64,000 bases of DNA, taken from Pseudonocardia sp. N23. GTDB lineage: Bacteria > Actinomycetota > Actinomycetes > Mycobacteriales > Pseudonocardiaceae. The stretch covers positions 266,068-330,067 of the forward strand of contig NZ_BEGX01000052.1 of NCBI RefSeq assembly GCF_002583555.1, written 5' to 3'. Shown in pieces: positions 25,423 to 34,798 of the stretch (position 1 is the stretch's first letter; the number at the start of each line of letters is the position of its first letter). The notes below the pieces were generated by a model. That model ran no database searches, was not told the DNA's origin, and worked only from the letters and a program-made list of their open reading frames with translations. Position numbers and translations under genes: made by a program.

Positions 25423-26347
25423 GCGCGCGCACGACCCGCGACGGCGAGGGCCGGCCCAGCGCCGCCGCCATCCACACGCTGGTGTCGACCAGTCTTCCCA
25501 GGTCGGCGCCGTGCGCGATGCCCAGTCCGTCGAGCATCCAGACGAGGTCCTCGGTGGCGAGGTTGCCGGTCGCGGACTCCGCGTACGGGCAGCCGCCGAG
25601 CCCGCCCGCGCTGGCGTCGACCGTGGTCACCCCGCGCCGGAGGGCCGCGAGCGTGTTGGACAGCGCCTGGCCGTAGGTGTCGTGGAAGTGCACCGCCAGG
25701 GTGTCGACGCCGACACCGGCCGCGGCGCAGGCGTCGATCACCGCGTCGACGTGCCCGGGGGTGCCGGTGCCGATCGTGTCGCCCAGCGACAGCTGCCCGC
25801 AGCCCATCTCGACCAGGCGCCGCCCGACCCCGGCGACCTGTGCGGGGTCGACCGTGCCCTCCCACGGGTCGCCGAACGCCATGCTGACGTAGCCGCGCAC
25901 CCGCAGGCCCTCGGCGCGCGCCCGTGCGACGACGGGGGCGAACATGGAGAACTGCTCGTCGAGGGTGCGGTTGAGGTTCTTGCCCGCGAACGTCTCCGTG
26001 GCGCTCGCGAAGATCGCGACGTGCTCCACCCCGGCCTCGAGCGCGCGGTCGAGACCGCGCTCGTTGGGGACCAGGACCGGGTAGTCGACGTCCGCGCGGC
26101 GGTCGAGGCGTTCCAGCAGGTCGGCGGCGTCGGCGAGCTGCGGCACCCATTTCGGGTGCACGAAGCTGGTGGTCTCCAACGTCGTCAGGCCGGCATCGGC
26201 GAGGCGTTCGACGAACTCCGCCTTCACCTCGACGGGCACGATCCCCGACTCGTTCTGCAGCCCGTCGCGCGGCCCGACCTCGTAGATCGTCACCCGCGAC
26301 GGCAACCCGTCGGCGGGGACGAGCTGCGGCAACCCGTTCACGCTCAC
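25412..26347 (-). CDS. Hydroxymethylglutaryl-CoA lyase family protein
   Basis: This 311-residue DRE-TIM metallolyase has the substrate/metal motif VTIYEVGPRDGLQNE (about 17-31), SFVHPKWVPQLADA, the metal HxH in VHFHDTYGQAL, and the C-terminal GLGGCPYAESATGN with the catalytic Cys. It cleaves HMG-CoA to acetoacetate and acetyl-CoA (leucine breakdown) or a related acyl-CoA. Its GTG 26347 overlaps the upstream PH-domain stop (GTGA), so the two are co-translated. GTG 26341 is an alternative. Confidence 0.92.
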   Translation of the reverse strand: MSVNGLPQLVPADGLPSRVTIYEVGPRDGLQNESGIVPVEVKAEFVERLADAGLTTLETTSFVHPKWVPQLADAADLLERLDRRADVDYPVLVPNERGLDRALEAGVEHVAIFASATETFAGKNLNRTLDEQFSMFAPVVARARAEGLRVRGYVSMAFGDPWEGTVDPAQVAGVGRRLVEMGCGQLSLGDTIGTGTPGHVDAVIDACAAAGVGVDTLAVHFHDTYGQALSNTLAALRRGVTTVDASAGGLGGCPYAESATGNLATEDLVWMLDGLGIAHGADLGRLVDTSVWMAAALGRPSPSRVVRALSG

Positions 26348-26889
26348 CAGCGGTCCCCGTCCCGGCGTTCGTCGTAGCGGTCGTAGGAGCGGCGCTCGCG
26401 GCGCTCGTCGACCTCGGCCATCTGCGAGTAGAGCAGCGAGTGGACCGACTCGACGCCCGGCACGTCGTCGAACTCCAGCGGCTCGTCGGACGCCGACTCG
26501 ATCACCAGCGTGCCACAACCCAGCATCCGCTCGACGATCGTGTGCCGGAACTGCACGGAGTTGATGCGCCCCATGGGGATGTCGATGCCCTGGCGCGACA
26601 GCACGCCCTCGCGGACCAGCACCCGGCGGCTGGTGACGACGAAGTGCGTCGTCCGCCAGCGGATCAGCGGGACGAGGGTGAACCAGGCGACGACCACGAC
26701 CGCCACGACGGCGATCACGATCCAGGCGACGGGCGCCCAGCTCAGATTGCGCGCCAACGCCGCCAGGTAGGCCGCGAGGCCGACCGTCACCAGGAAGACG
26801 AGCACCGGCAGCGCCAGCATCTTCGGGTGCGGATGCTTGTGGACGAGGACCTCCTCGTCCTCGACGAGGAGCTCGTCGGGGTAGGCCAT
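26344..26889 (-). CDS. PH-domain (bPH2/YdbS-like) membrane protein
   Basis: This 181-residue protein has two membrane helices (about 24-45 and 50-75) followed by a bacterial PH domain (about 80-145; HFVVTSRRVLVREGVLSRQG, GRINSVQFRHTIVERMLGCG). The tail is highly charged. It is the counterpart of mycobacterial Rv3278c and lies next to birA in the same order. The function is unknown; a membrane-stress or lipid-binding role is possible. Confidence 0.9.
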   Translation of the reverse strand: MAYPDELLVEDEEVLVHKHPHPKMLALPVLVFLVTVGLAAYLAALARNLSWAPVAWIVIAVVAVVVVAWFTLVPLIRWRTTHFVVTSRRVLVREGVLSRQGIDIPMGRINSVQFRHTIVERMLGCGTLVIESASDEPLEFDDVPGVESVHSLLYSQMAEVDERRERRSYDRYDERRDGDRW

Positions 26890-26924
26890 CGGGCCAATCT
26901 AACGGTGCCGGGGTCTCCTACCGG

Positions 26925-27752
26925 TCAGGTGACGGGCCTCAGGTGCACCACGTCGCCCGCCGCCACCGGCCGTCGCGCCCCGGCTGCGCCCAGGACCAGC
27001 AGCCGGCCGTGCGCGTCGACGTCCTCGGCCATCCCGATGATCGCGTCGCCGCCCGGCAGCTCGACGCGCACCTGCGCGCCCAGGCTCAGGCAGCCCGACC
27101 GGTAGTCCGACCGCAGGCCGACGGCCTCGGCGTCGCCCCGAGCATCGCGCCAGCGCAACTCCCGCTCGGCGAGCCTGCGCAGCAGTGCGACCAACAGCTC
27201 CGCCCGGTCGATCCCGGCGGCACCCTCCTCGGCCAGCGACGTCGCCCCCGCGGGCAGCTGCGGGATCGTGGCGTTCACGTTGAGCCCGATGCCGAGTACG
27301 ACCCCCGGCCCGCCCCCGGTCACCGCGGTCATCTCCGCGAGGATGCCGGCCGCCTTGCGACCTTCCGAGCCGAGCAGCAGGTCGTTGGGCCACTTCAGCC
27401 CGGACGGCGCCGCGCACACCTCGCGGACCGTGTCGAGCAGCGCGAGGCCCGCGAGCATCGGCAGCCAGCCGAAGCGGTCGGCCGGGACGCCCTCCGGACG
27501 CCACAGCACGCTCACCGTGAGCCCGGCCCCGGGCGGCGACTCCCAGCTGCGGGCCAGCCGGCCGCGCCCGGACGTCTGCCGTTCCGCGACGAGGACCGAT
27601 CGGTCCGGCGCGCCCGCCGCCGCGGCAACCAGCAGGTCGGCGTTGGTCGACCCGGTCTCGGCGACCAGCTCGACCCTGTTCCACGGCCCGACCGGAGCCA
27701 CGAGGGCTGGACGCAGCACGTCGATGTCGAGCGGTGCGGCCTGCCTGGTCAT
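26925..27752 (-). CDS. birA: Biotin--[acetyl-CoA-carboxylase] ligase (BirA)
   Basis: This 275-residue monofunctional ligase has no N-terminal DNA-binding domain. The motifs are SGRGRLARSWESPPGAGLTV (biotinoyl-AMP loop, about 61-80), LKWPNDLLLG with the catalytic Lys, and GIGLNVNATIP. It attaches biotin to the carrier domain of acyl-CoA carboxylase alpha subunits such as those at 51990 and 60887. It is divergent from accD5, a position conserved in mycobacteria. Confidence 0.95.
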   Translation of the reverse strand: MTRQAAPLDIDVLRPALVAPVGPWNRVELVAETGSTNADLLVAAAAGAPDRSVLVAERQTSGRGRLARSWESPPGAGLTVSVLWRPEGVPADRFGWLPMLAGLALLDTVREVCAAPSGLKWPNDLLLGSEGRKAAGILAEMTAVTGGGPGVVLGIGLNVNATIPQLPAGATSLAEEGAAGIDRAELLVALLRRLAERELRWRDARGDAEAVGLRSDYRSGCLSLGAQVRVELPGGDAIIGMAEDVDAHGRLLVLGAAGARRPVAAGDVVHLRPVT

Positions 27753-27930
27753 GGGCGGACGCTAACCGCTCACCGACGGCCTGCCGCCACGCCGCGAGCG
27801 GGCACGCGACGGACGGTGCGCCCCCGTCGCCGAACATGCGCGCGACCCGGCCCGACGTGCGACCGGCGTGACGGAGACCGCTCCCCGACACCCACCTGAC
27901 GGGGGAATCGTCGGGTTAGGCTCCGAGCCC

Positions 27931-29592
27931 ATGAGCGCCGCGAGCGAACCGACGGGGGTTGCGCCGCACGCCGAGGTCGGCGACGAGGCCCCCGATAACG
28001 ACATCGACATCCACACCACGGCCGGCAAGCTGGCCGACCTGCACCGACGTTACGACGAGGCCGTGCACGCGGGTGCGGAGGCCGCGGCCGAACGCCAGCA
28101 CGCGAAGGGCCGCCAGACCGCCCGGGAGCGCATCGAGCAGCTGCTCGACCCCGGGTCGTTCGTCGAGCTCGACGCCCTGGTCCGGCACCGCTCCACGAAC
28201 TTCGGGATGCAGGACAAGCGACCGTTCGGCGACGGTGTCGTCACGGGCACCGGCACGATCGACGGCCGGCCGGTCGCCGTGTTCAGCCAGGACGCCACGG
28301 TGTTCGGCGGCTCGCTCGGCGAGGTCTACGGCGAGAAGATCGTCAAGGTCATGGACGTCGCGGCCAAGGTCGGCTGCCCTGTCATCGGCATCAACGACGG
28401 CGGCGGCGCGCGCATCCAGGAGGGTGTCGTCGCGCTCGGCCTCTACGGCGAGATCTTCCTGCGAAACGTCCGCAGCTCCGGGGTCATCCCGCAGATCTCG
28501 CTGATCCTCGGCCCGTCGGCCGGTGGCGCGGTGTACTCCCCCGCGCTGACCGACTTCGTCGTCATGGCCGACGAGACCAGCCACATGTTCATCACCGGCC
28601 CCGACGTCATCAAGACCGTCACCGGTGAGGACGTGGACATGGAGGAGCTCGGCGGCGGCCGGGCCCACAACACCCGTTCCGGCGTGGCCCACTACCTCGC
28701 CGACGACGAGGCCGACGCCCTGTCCTACGTGCGGGACCTGCTGAGCTACCTGCCGTCGAACAACCTGTCCGAGCCACCGTCGTTCGCCGCGCCCGAGCCC
28801 GTGGCCGGCTCCATCGAGGACTCGGTCACCGACACCGACCGCGAGCTCGACACGCTGGTCCCCGACTCCCCCAACACCCCCTACGACATCCGCGAGGTCA
28901 TCTCCCGGGTCGTGGACGAGGGCGAGTTCCTCGAGGTCCAGGAGCTGTTCGCGGCCAACATCGTGTGCGGCTTCGCCCGCATCGAGGGCAACAGCGTCGG
29001 CATCGTGGCCAACCAGCCCACCCAGTTCGCGGGCTGCCTCGACATCCACGCCTCCGAGAAGGCCGCCCGCTTCGTCCGCACCTGCGACGCGTTCAACGTG
29101 CCCGTGGTGACCTTCGTCGACGTACCCGGTTTCCTCCCCGGCACCGAGCAGGAGTGGAACGGCATCATCCGCCGCGGCGCGAAGCTGATCTACGCCTACG
29201 CCGAGGCGACCGTCCCCAAGGTCACGGTCATCACGCGCAAGGCCTACGGCGGCGCCTACGACGTCATGGGCTCCAAGCACCTGGGTGCCGACGTCAACAT
29301 CGCGTGGCCGACGGCCCAGATCGCCGTCACCGGGGCCTCCGGGGCGGTGGGCATCCTGTACCGCAAGCAGCTCAAGGGCCTGGAGGGCGACGAGCTCGCC
29401 GTCAGGCGCGCGGAGCTGCAGACCGAGTACGAGGACACCCTCGCCAACCCCTACATCGCCGCCGACCGCGGGTACATCGACGCCGTCGTCCCGCCCTCGC
29501 ACACCCGCGGCTACGTGGGCCGGGCGCTGCGGATGCTCTCCACCAAGCGTGGAGAGGTCCCGACGCGCAAGCACGGGAACATCCCGCTGTGA
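27931..29592 (+). CDS. accD5: Acyl-CoA carboxylase beta subunit (AccD5/PccB-like carboxyltransferase)
   Basis: This 553-residue carboxyltransferase has paired crotonase-fold halves. Oxyanion-hole regions include [20 protein letters not shown] with [14 protein letters not shown] in the N half, and [20 protein letters not shown] with [13 protein letters not shown] in the C half. It transfers carboxyl from biotin to propionyl- or acetyl-CoA to make (methyl)malonyl-CoA. It is overlapped by accE and matches mycobacterial AccD5 by position. I chose ATG 27931; the upstream in-frame codons lack support. Confidence 0.96.
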   Translation: MSAASEPTGVAPHAEVGDEAPDNDIDIHTTAGKLADLHRRYDEAVHAGAEAAAERQHAKGRQTARERIEQLLDPGSFVELDALVRHRSTNFGMQDKRPFGDGVVTGTGTIDGRPVAVFSQDATVFGGSLGEVYGEKIVKVMDVAAKVGCPVIGINDGGGARIQEGVVALGLYGEIFLRNVRSSGVIPQISLILGPSAGGAVYSPALTDFVVMADETSHMFITGPDVIKTVTGEDVDMEELGGGRAHNTRSGVAHYLADDEADALSYVRDLLSYLPSNNLSEPPSFAAPEPVAGSIEDSVTDTDRELDTLVPDSPNTPYDIREVISRVVDEGEFLEVQELFAANIVCGFARIEGNSVGIVANQPTQFAGCLDIHASEKAARFVRTCDAFNVPVVTFVDVPGFLPGTEQEWNGIIRRGAKLIYAYAEATVPKVTVITRKAYGGAYDVMGSKHLGADVNIAWPTAQIAVTGASGAVGILYRKQLKGLEGDELAVRRAELQTEYEDTLANPYIAADRGYIDAVVPPSHTRGYVGRALRMLSTKRGEVPTRKHGNIPL

Positions 29593-29816
29593 GCACGCCC
29601 GAAGAGCGTCGGGCCTTGTTCAGGGTGGTCCGCGGCGAGCCGTCCGACGAGGAGGTCGCCGCGCTGACGGCGGTCCTGCTCGCGGCGGCGGCGGCGTCGG
29701 CAGGATCGGGCGACGTCCCGCGCCAGCGCGACCGCTGGTCCGACCCCGCCCGCCGGATGCGCGGGACCCTGCGCCCGGGCCCCGGCGCCTGGCGTGGTTC
29801 CGCGCTGCCCCGCTGA
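29589..29816 (+). CDS. accE: Acyl-CoA carboxylase epsilon subunit
   Basis: This 75-residue protein carries the epsilon-subunit pattern: [20 protein letters not shown] near the start and [12 protein letters not shown] with a Pro/Gly-rich, Trp-containing end ([10 protein letters not shown]). It stabilises the alpha/beta acyl-CoA carboxylase complex in actinobacteria. GTG 29589 overlaps the accD5 stop (GTGA), so translation is coupled. In mycobacteria the next gene is maf; here maf is 17.6 kb further on. Confidence 0.9.
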   Translation: MSTPEERRALFRVVRGEPSDEEVAALTAVLLAAAAASAGSGDVPRQRDRWSDPARRMRGTLRPGPGAWRGSALPR

Positions 29817-29868
29817 GGCCCCGACAGGGTCCCGGCGAGGCACGGGCCGCCGGGTCGGCGGCCGGACG

Positions 29869-31317
29869 TCAGAGGCCGCGCTCCGCCTCGACCCGGCCGT
29901 CGGCGACGGCCGTCACCAGCGCCTGGTGGTCACGCTCGTTCTGGTCCGCGTACGACCGGGCGAAGGTGCCGACAGCCCGGTCGAAGGAGTCCCCCGACCC
30001 GAGATACGCCGCGATGGCCACGCGGTCGCCCGAACGCGCGTGCGCCTTCGCCAGGGTCCACCCGCACAGCTCGCCGTAGATGCCCATCCCCGTCGCCACC
30101 ATCGACCCGACCTCGGCCGACCCCTTCCAGTCCCGCAGCTGCCGCAGGTAGAAGTCCCGCTCCCGTCCGTCGAGTCCCCGCACCCGCACCCAGCCGAGGA
30201 AGATGTCACCGGCGCTCTGCATCAGGCGTTGGCCGACCACGACCCGCTGGCCGTGGTTCGGCAACGGGCTCGGCGCGAGGAACTCCTGCAGCACGGAGGG
30301 GCCTGCCTCCTTCGCCTGCAGAACCAACGGATCGCGCAGGTCGTCGCCGATGAGCAGCATCATGTACGCGCGCGTCCCGACACTGCCGACGCCGACGACC
30401 TTGCGGGCGATGTCCACGAGTCGGTACTGGTCGAACAGCGCCTGGCGTTCCGGGCCGAGACTCGACCGGTACGAGGCCAGGACACCGCGTAGTTCCTCCT
30501 CCACACCGCCCTCGTAGATGTCGTCCCCGACGAGATCACGTAGGGGCGTGACCAGCGGAGGGTCCGCGACGAACCGCGGCGCGCCGTCGTGGACGCCGAC
30601 GAAGCGGTCGAGCGCGCCCAGGTTGTCCTTCGTGTACGCCTTCGCGACCGTGCGGGCGATGTTCTTGCGGTGCCGACGTTCGAGCCGTGGCGCCAGGCGC
30701 GTCCGCTCGGCCTCGATGTCGGCGGTCGCGTACCAGACGTCCAGCGTGGGCATCTCCGCGAACTCGCGCATCGCCCGCCGGTAGCCGGCGACCGACGACT
30801 CGACGATCTCGCGTCGTGCGTCCCGCGGGTACCCGTTGTCCCGACCTGCGATCTCCAGGCTCGCCGCCAGCCGCTTCACGTCCCACTCCCACGGCCCGGC
30901 AAGGGTCTCGTCGAAGTCGTTGATGTCGAACACCAGACGACGTTCCGGGCTGCCGAACAGGCCGAAGTTGGCCAGGTGCGCGTCGCCGCAGGCCTGCACG
31001 ACGAGGCCGGTCCGGGGCGTGTCGGCGAGGTCGGCCGCCATGGGCAGCGCAGCCCCCCGGAAGTAGGTGAAGGCGGACACCGCCATCCGGCCGTAGCGGA
31101 CCGGGAGCAGCTCCGGGACGCGCATCGCGTCCTGTCGTCGCAGGAGGGTCAGCGGGTCCGGCCCGTCGGGGCGTCGGCTGAACCCGGAGTGGTCGGCGCG
31201 CCTGGCGACGTGTCGGGCGGCCCTGCCCCGTGCCACCCGCTCCTCTCGGCCAGGACGCGGCGGCGTCTCGGTGGTCGGCGGGGTTCGGCGGCGCCGGGTC
31301 GCGGAGCGTGGGGGCAT
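29869..31317 (-). CDS. DUF2252-domain protein (kinase-like fold)
   Basis: This ~482-residue protein has the DUF2252 features: QACGDAHLANFGLFGSPERR (about 117-136), FDINDFDETLAGPWEWDVKR, and a C-terminal CGWTLAKAHARSGD. The HxN and DxD-like residues recall aminoglycoside phosphotransferase/choline kinase folds, but no substrate is known. I chose ATG 31317 because an Arg/Pro-rich tail precedes the domain; an open start further up at 31422 is possible. It begins the second insertion in the conserved acc synteny. Confidence 0.85.
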   Translation of the reverse strand: MPPRSATRRRRTPPTTETPPRPGREERVARGRAARHVARRADHSGFSRRPDGPDPLTLLRRQDAMRVPELLPVRYGRMAVSAFTYFRGAALPMAADLADTPRTGLVVQACGDAHLANFGLFGSPERRLVFDINDFDETLAGPWEWDVKRLAASLEIAGRDNGYPRDARREIVESSVAGYRRAMREFAEMPTLDVWYATADIEAERTRLAPRLERRHRKNIARTVAKAYTKDNLGALDRFVGVHDGAPRFVADPPLVTPLRDLVGDDIYEGGVEEELRGVLASYRSSLGPERQALFDQYRLVDIARKVVGVGSVGTRAYMMLLIGDDLRDPLVLQAKEAGPSVLQEFLAPSPLPNHGQRVVVGQRLMQSAGDIFLGWVRVRGLDGRERDFYLRQLRDWKGSAEVGSMVATGMGIYGELCGWTLAKAHARSGDRVAIAAYLGSGDSFDRAVGTFARSYADQNERDHQALVTAVADGRVEAERGL

Positions 31318-31687
31318 CGAAGTCCTTCCGTTCGGTTCGGCCCCGGTCCGGCTCACCTCGAGGTCCGACACCGGGCCGCTCCGTTCGACGATGTGCGGAC
31401 ATGTCGTGCCGAGCGTCCGCACCTACGCGCACCGTGGCATCACCCGGTGAGGGCGATCGGGCGGTACCGCCGGGCGCGACGTTGCGAGCTCGCCCGCCAC
31501 GGGTGACGCCGCGGCGCCGTCCCCCGACGATGGTTGCGCCGACAGCGGAGGCCGTGGCCCGCGTGAGGCGTGCGGCACGGGAGAGGACTCGTCGCATGGC
31601 TGCAGGAGTGCTCCGCAGGCAGGAGCCGGTGCCGGGCCGCGGGACGCGGACACCCGCCGGGCCGCGTCTCGACCCGTTCGCGCCGCA
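31318..31687. other. Intergenic region, no gene supported
   Basis: This stretch separates the divergent DUF2252 and membrane-protein genes and should contain both promoters. Open frames here are Arg/Pro-rich shadows with no start context or family resemblance. I see no clear repeats. Confidence 0.5.
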
Positions 31688-32227
31688 GTGACCGCCGCGT
31701 CGCACTCCCCGCAGGAAGGAGCGGACCCCCGTCCCCCGTGGCACGAGCGCGTCGGCCGGCGTTGGTCCGAGGAGGGCGAGCTCTCCCATGCCATCCACGG
31801 CATCGTGGTCGGGTCCGCGGTGATGATGGCCGCGAGCCTGCACGGGACCCTCGGTCAGGTCGTCGTCAGCGTCGCCGCCACCCTGCTCGTCTACTGGGCG
31901 ACCGAGCGCTACGCCGACCTCCTCGCGGCCGGCGCGCGAGGGAAGGGGCTCGACCGGCGCCGTGTCGTGACGGCGCTCGGGCGGGGATGGCCGATGCTGC
32001 AGTCCTCCTACGCCCCCGTGGTCGTGCTGCTCGTCGCGTCCGCGCTGGGCGCGGAGCTCCGGTCGGCGGTGCTGACGGCGCTGGGCCTGTCCACCGTCAT
32101 GCTCGCCGGCCTCGGGTACGACGCCGCCCGCCGACGCGCCCTCGCCCCGGCACGCGCACTCGGCTGGGCCGGGCTGAGCGCGCTGCTCGGTGTCGCGGTG
32201 ATCGCCCTCAAACTCGTCCTGCACTGA
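31688..32227 (+). CDS. Hypothetical integral membrane protein
   Basis: This 179-residue protein starts at GTG 31688. It has a polar N-terminus of about 35 residues and then four hydrophobic segments near 36-55, 58-72, 103-123 and 152-178. No conserved catalytic motif is evident. It resembles uncharacterised actinobacterial membrane proteins often found near stress genes. The function is unknown. Confidence 0.7.
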   Translation: MTAASHSPQEGADPRPPWHERVGRRWSEEGELSHAIHGIVVGSAVMMAASLHGTLGQVVVSVAATLLVYWATERYADLLAAGARGKGLDRRRVVTALGRGWPMLQSSYAPVVVLLVASALGAELRSAVLTALGLSTVMLAGLGYDAARRRALAPARALGWAGLSALLGVAVIALKLVLH

Positions 32228-32305
32228 GTCCCGCATCGTCCTGCACCGGGTCCCACCGGGTCCCGCTGGGGGTTCCGCCCCGCCCCTGCGCCGGGGCCGG
32301 CCCGC

Positions 32306-32509
32306 TCAGGGGACCGGGAGCACCGACACGACCGTGATGCCCAGCGCGTGGAACTGGGCGATGATGCCGTGCAGATGCGACTCGTCCAGCACCTCGCCGT
32401 CGATCACCACCTGCGGCGGTTCCTCGGTGATCCGCATGTCGGAGAACGCTGCCCGCGCCTCGTCCGTCAGCCGACCGTCGACCCGGAACTCGTAGCGCCT
32501 CGTTCCCAT
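32306..32509 (-). CDS. Small conserved hypothetical protein, paralogue of 34185-34403
   Basis: This 67-residue protein runs RYEFRVDGRLTDEARAAFSD, then ITEEPPQVVIDGEVLDE, then LHGIIAQFHALGITVVSV. It shares pattern and length with the protein at 34185: a basic start, a (F/I)RVDG..S..AFR strand-helix, a central PP/PRQ..(I/V)..GE(V/L), and a final LG(I/L)(T/E)VVSV. It looks like a small alpha/beta domain. The two copies bracket the lipid-kinase gene. I chose ATG 32509. The role is unknown. Confidence 0.7.
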   Translation of the reverse strand: MGTRRYEFRVDGRLTDEARAAFSDMRITEEPPQVVIDGEVLDESHLHGIIAQFHALGITVVSVLPVP

Positions 32510-32722
32510 CCGGCCACCTCTCGTCGGTGAGCACGGAGCCTGTTCCCCGGACCTCCGTGCCGGCACCCTGCACCGGCGCCTCCCACGGTGGCATCGCCCG
32601 GGCCGGATGAGGTGGGCGACGGCCGGTCCCCGGCGCCGGTCTCATCCCGGCCGGGTGACGACATGCCCGGTCGGCATCCGCAGGGTGGGGATCTCGTCAG
32701 CCGCTCTGGGAGGTACAGGACC

Positions 32723-34111
32723 ATGAACGTTCCGGAGGACGGTCCGGGCGACGCGCCGGCAGCCGCCGCGGCGCCCTCACCGGCACCGTCGACGCTGCGC
32801 CGGGTGGCGGCAGCCGGTTCGTTGCTGGCGTTCGCAGCCGCGATCGCGATCGCCGTCTCCGGCTTCCTGCAGGAGCCCGTCCGGTTGGTCGGGGCGCTGC
32901 TGCTGCTCCTCGCGAGCCTGACAGCGGGGTGGACGGCATTGGTGCACCGCGGCGCGGTCCGGGTCGTCACGTCCGTCGTCACGGTCGCGGCCCTGGCCGG
33001 GCTCGTCGTGCTGCTCGTCTCCGGCTCACCGGTGCGGCTCGCCCTGCTCGTGGTGCTGGTCCTGCTCTCGTTGGCCGCCGCGCGGGTGGCGGTCGGGCAC
33101 GACATGGCCGACGCGCCGCCGGGGATACGGGAGGTCGGACCGGCGGCCCACGGCGTCCTCGTCATGAACCGCTGGTCCGGTGGTGGGAAGGTCCACCGGT
33201 TCGGGCTCGAGGCGCAGGCGCGTCTCCGCGGGGTCACTCCCGTCCTCCTGGAGCGCGGGGACGACCTGCGGGCGCTCGCCGAGGCCGCGGTGGCCGGCGG
33301 CGCCGACGTCATCGGGATGGCCGGCGGGGACGGCTCGCAGGCCCTCGTCGCCGACGTGGCGCGACGCCACGACGTGGCCTTCGTGTGCGTACCGGCGGGG
33401 ACGCGCAACCACTTCGCACTCGACCTCGGTCTCGACCGCGCCGACGTCGCTGCCGCGCTCGACGCCTTCAGCGACGCCGTCGAGCGACGCGTCGACCTGG
33501 CGCTGCTCGGCGAGCGGGTCTTCGTCAACAACGCCTCCCTCGGCGTCTACGCCACCGTCGTCCAGTCCGACGCCTACCGCGACGCGAAACTCGCGACCAC
33601 CGCGCAGGTCCTACCGGACATGCTCGGCCCGGGTGGGCGCCGCTCGCCGCTGCGCTTCACCGGTGGGGACGGCGAACCCGCGTCGCCCGCCGACGTCCTC
33701 CTCGTCTCCAACGGCGCCTACCGGCTCGACTCCCTCAACGGGTTCGGGACCCGGGAGCGGATCGATGCGGGTGTCCTCGGTGTCGTCACCGTGACCGTCG
33801 ACGGGGCGCGCGACCTTCCCGTCCTGCTCGCCGCGGAGAGCAGCGGGAACCTCGGACGCTTCCGCGGCTACCGGTCGTGGACCACGCCGGAGTTCGAGGT
33901 CGACTCGTCGGAGGAGCTGATCGACGTCGGCGTCGACGGTGAGGCGCTGCGGCTGCCCCCGCCGCTGCGGTTCCGCTCGCTGCCCGGCGCGCTGCGCGTC
34001 CGGATACCGCGGCACGCCCCCGGGCTCGCGCCGGCCGCGGTCGCTCCCCACGGCATCGGGACTGCGGTCCTCGCCCTGTCCCGGGTCCTCGTCGGACGTT
34101 CGGCGCGCTGA
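32723..34111 (+). CDS. Diacylglycerol/sphingosine-kinase-family protein with N-terminal membrane domain
   Basis: This 462-residue protein has hydrophobic helices at about 30-50, 55-72, 78-102 and 105-125. They are followed by a DAGK catalytic domain: MNRWSGGGKVHRFGLE (about 147-162), the ATP-binding VIGMAGGDGSQALVADVA, and VCVPAGTRNHFALDLG. Such enzymes phosphorylate membrane lipids such as diacylglycerol. The membrane segment before the kinase is unusual beside the soluble YegS type. Flanking small genes at 32306 and 34185 are on the opposite strand. ATG 32723 follows a GGGAGG-type ribosome site. Confidence 0.88.
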   Translation: MNVPEDGPGDAPAAAAAPSPAPSTLRRVAAAGSLLAFAAAIAIAVSGFLQEPVRLVGALLLLLASLTAGWTALVHRGAVRVVTSVVTVAALAGLVVLLVSGSPVRLALLVVLVLLSLAAARVAVGHDMADAPPGIREVGPAAHGVLVMNRWSGGGKVHRFGLEAQARLRGVTPVLLERGDDLRALAEAAVAGGADVIGMAGGDGSQALVADVARRHDVAFVCVPAGTRNHFALDLGLDRADVAAALDAFSDAVERRVDLALLGERVFVNNASLGVYATVVQSDAYRDAKLATTAQVLPDMLGPGGRRSPLRFTGGDGEPASPADVLLVSNGAYRLDSLNGFGTRERIDAGVLGVVTVTVDGARDLPVLLAAESSGNLGRFRGYRSWTTPEFEVDSSEELIDVGVDGEALRLPPPLRFRSLPGALRVRIPRHAPGLAPAAVAPHGIGTAVLALSRVLVGRSAR

Positions 34112-34184
34112 TGTTCGGCGCGCTGACGTCGGGGCCCGCCGGCTCGGGCGCGGTCCCGGCGCGCCGGGCCAGGCAGCGCAGCGG

Positions 34185-34403
34185 TCAGGCCGGTCCGGGC
34201 AGCCGCCGGACCGACACGACCTCCAGCCCCATCGCCCTGCACAGCGCCAGGAGGCCGGGGAGATCGGCGACCTCGGCCAGCGCGAGCTCCCCGGAGACGA
34301 TCGTCTGCCGCGGGACCGCAGTGACGTCGAGGGTGCGGAACGCGCTGCGCACCCGCTCGGACACCGCTCCGTCGATCCGGATCTCGTATCGCGTTGAGAC
34401 CAT
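34185..34403 (-). CDS. Small conserved hypothetical protein, paralogue of 32306-32509
   Basis: This 72-residue protein runs RYEIRIDGAVSERVRSAFRT, then VTAVPRQTIVSGELALAE, then LPGLLALCRAMGLEVVSVRR. It aligns end to end with the protein at 32306. The pair surrounds the lipid-kinase gene, which suggests a shared function or a local duplication. I chose ATG 34403, where the family pattern begins. No function is known to me. Confidence 0.7.
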   Translation of the reverse strand: MVSTRYEIRIDGAVSERVRSAFRTLDVTAVPRQTIVSGELALAEVADLPGLLALCRAMGLEVVSVRRLPGPA

Positions 34404-34533
34404 CGCGCCCGACTCCTCCGACGTGGACCTGGGGCAGCCGACCCTGCCCCCGGGTGGGCCCGCCGGCATCGCCCGCCGAGGATGAACCGGGCGTCGCGTG
34501 ATCGCCGTCGCCCGCCACCCGGTGGAGCGGACG

Positions 34534-34755
34534 TCAGACACGCGTGGCGTCCCTGTGCCGGGCCACGACCCAGATCACCGCGACGCAGACGAGCATGATC
34601 AGAACGGCGCCGACGGGGAAGGTGATCAGGCGCCCCGACGCGAGGGCCGCCGGCCCGTCGGCGACGTTCCACACGCCGAGCACGACCAGCAGGACGGCGA
34701 CCGCGACGACCGCCGCGGACCAGCGGTTCCTGCGCTCCCCGGGTGCTGTGCTCAT
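34534..34755 (-). CDS. Small two-helix membrane protein
   Basis: This 73-residue protein has two hydrophobic helices, about 14-33 (AAVVAVAVLLVVLGVWNVA) and 44-65 (FPVGAVLIMLVCVAVIWVVA), with a charged C-terminus. It is in line with another membrane gene at 34799 on the same strand, 43 bases upstream, and is probably in one operon. The function is unknown. Confidence 0.65.
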   Translation of the reverse strand: MSTAPGERRNRWSAAVVAVAVLLVVLGVWNVADGPAALASGRLITFPVGAVLIMLVCVAVIWVVARHRDATRV

Positions 34756-34798
34756 CCGCCTGCCCGACGTCCGCCCGGGCTCTGCCCGGCAGCGCCGG

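Noticed and set aside
31230-31691. A 153-residue + frame in the DUF2252 upstream region
   Set aside because: Mostly Arg/Pro with no conserved pattern, and it overlaps the start regions of two better-supported genes.
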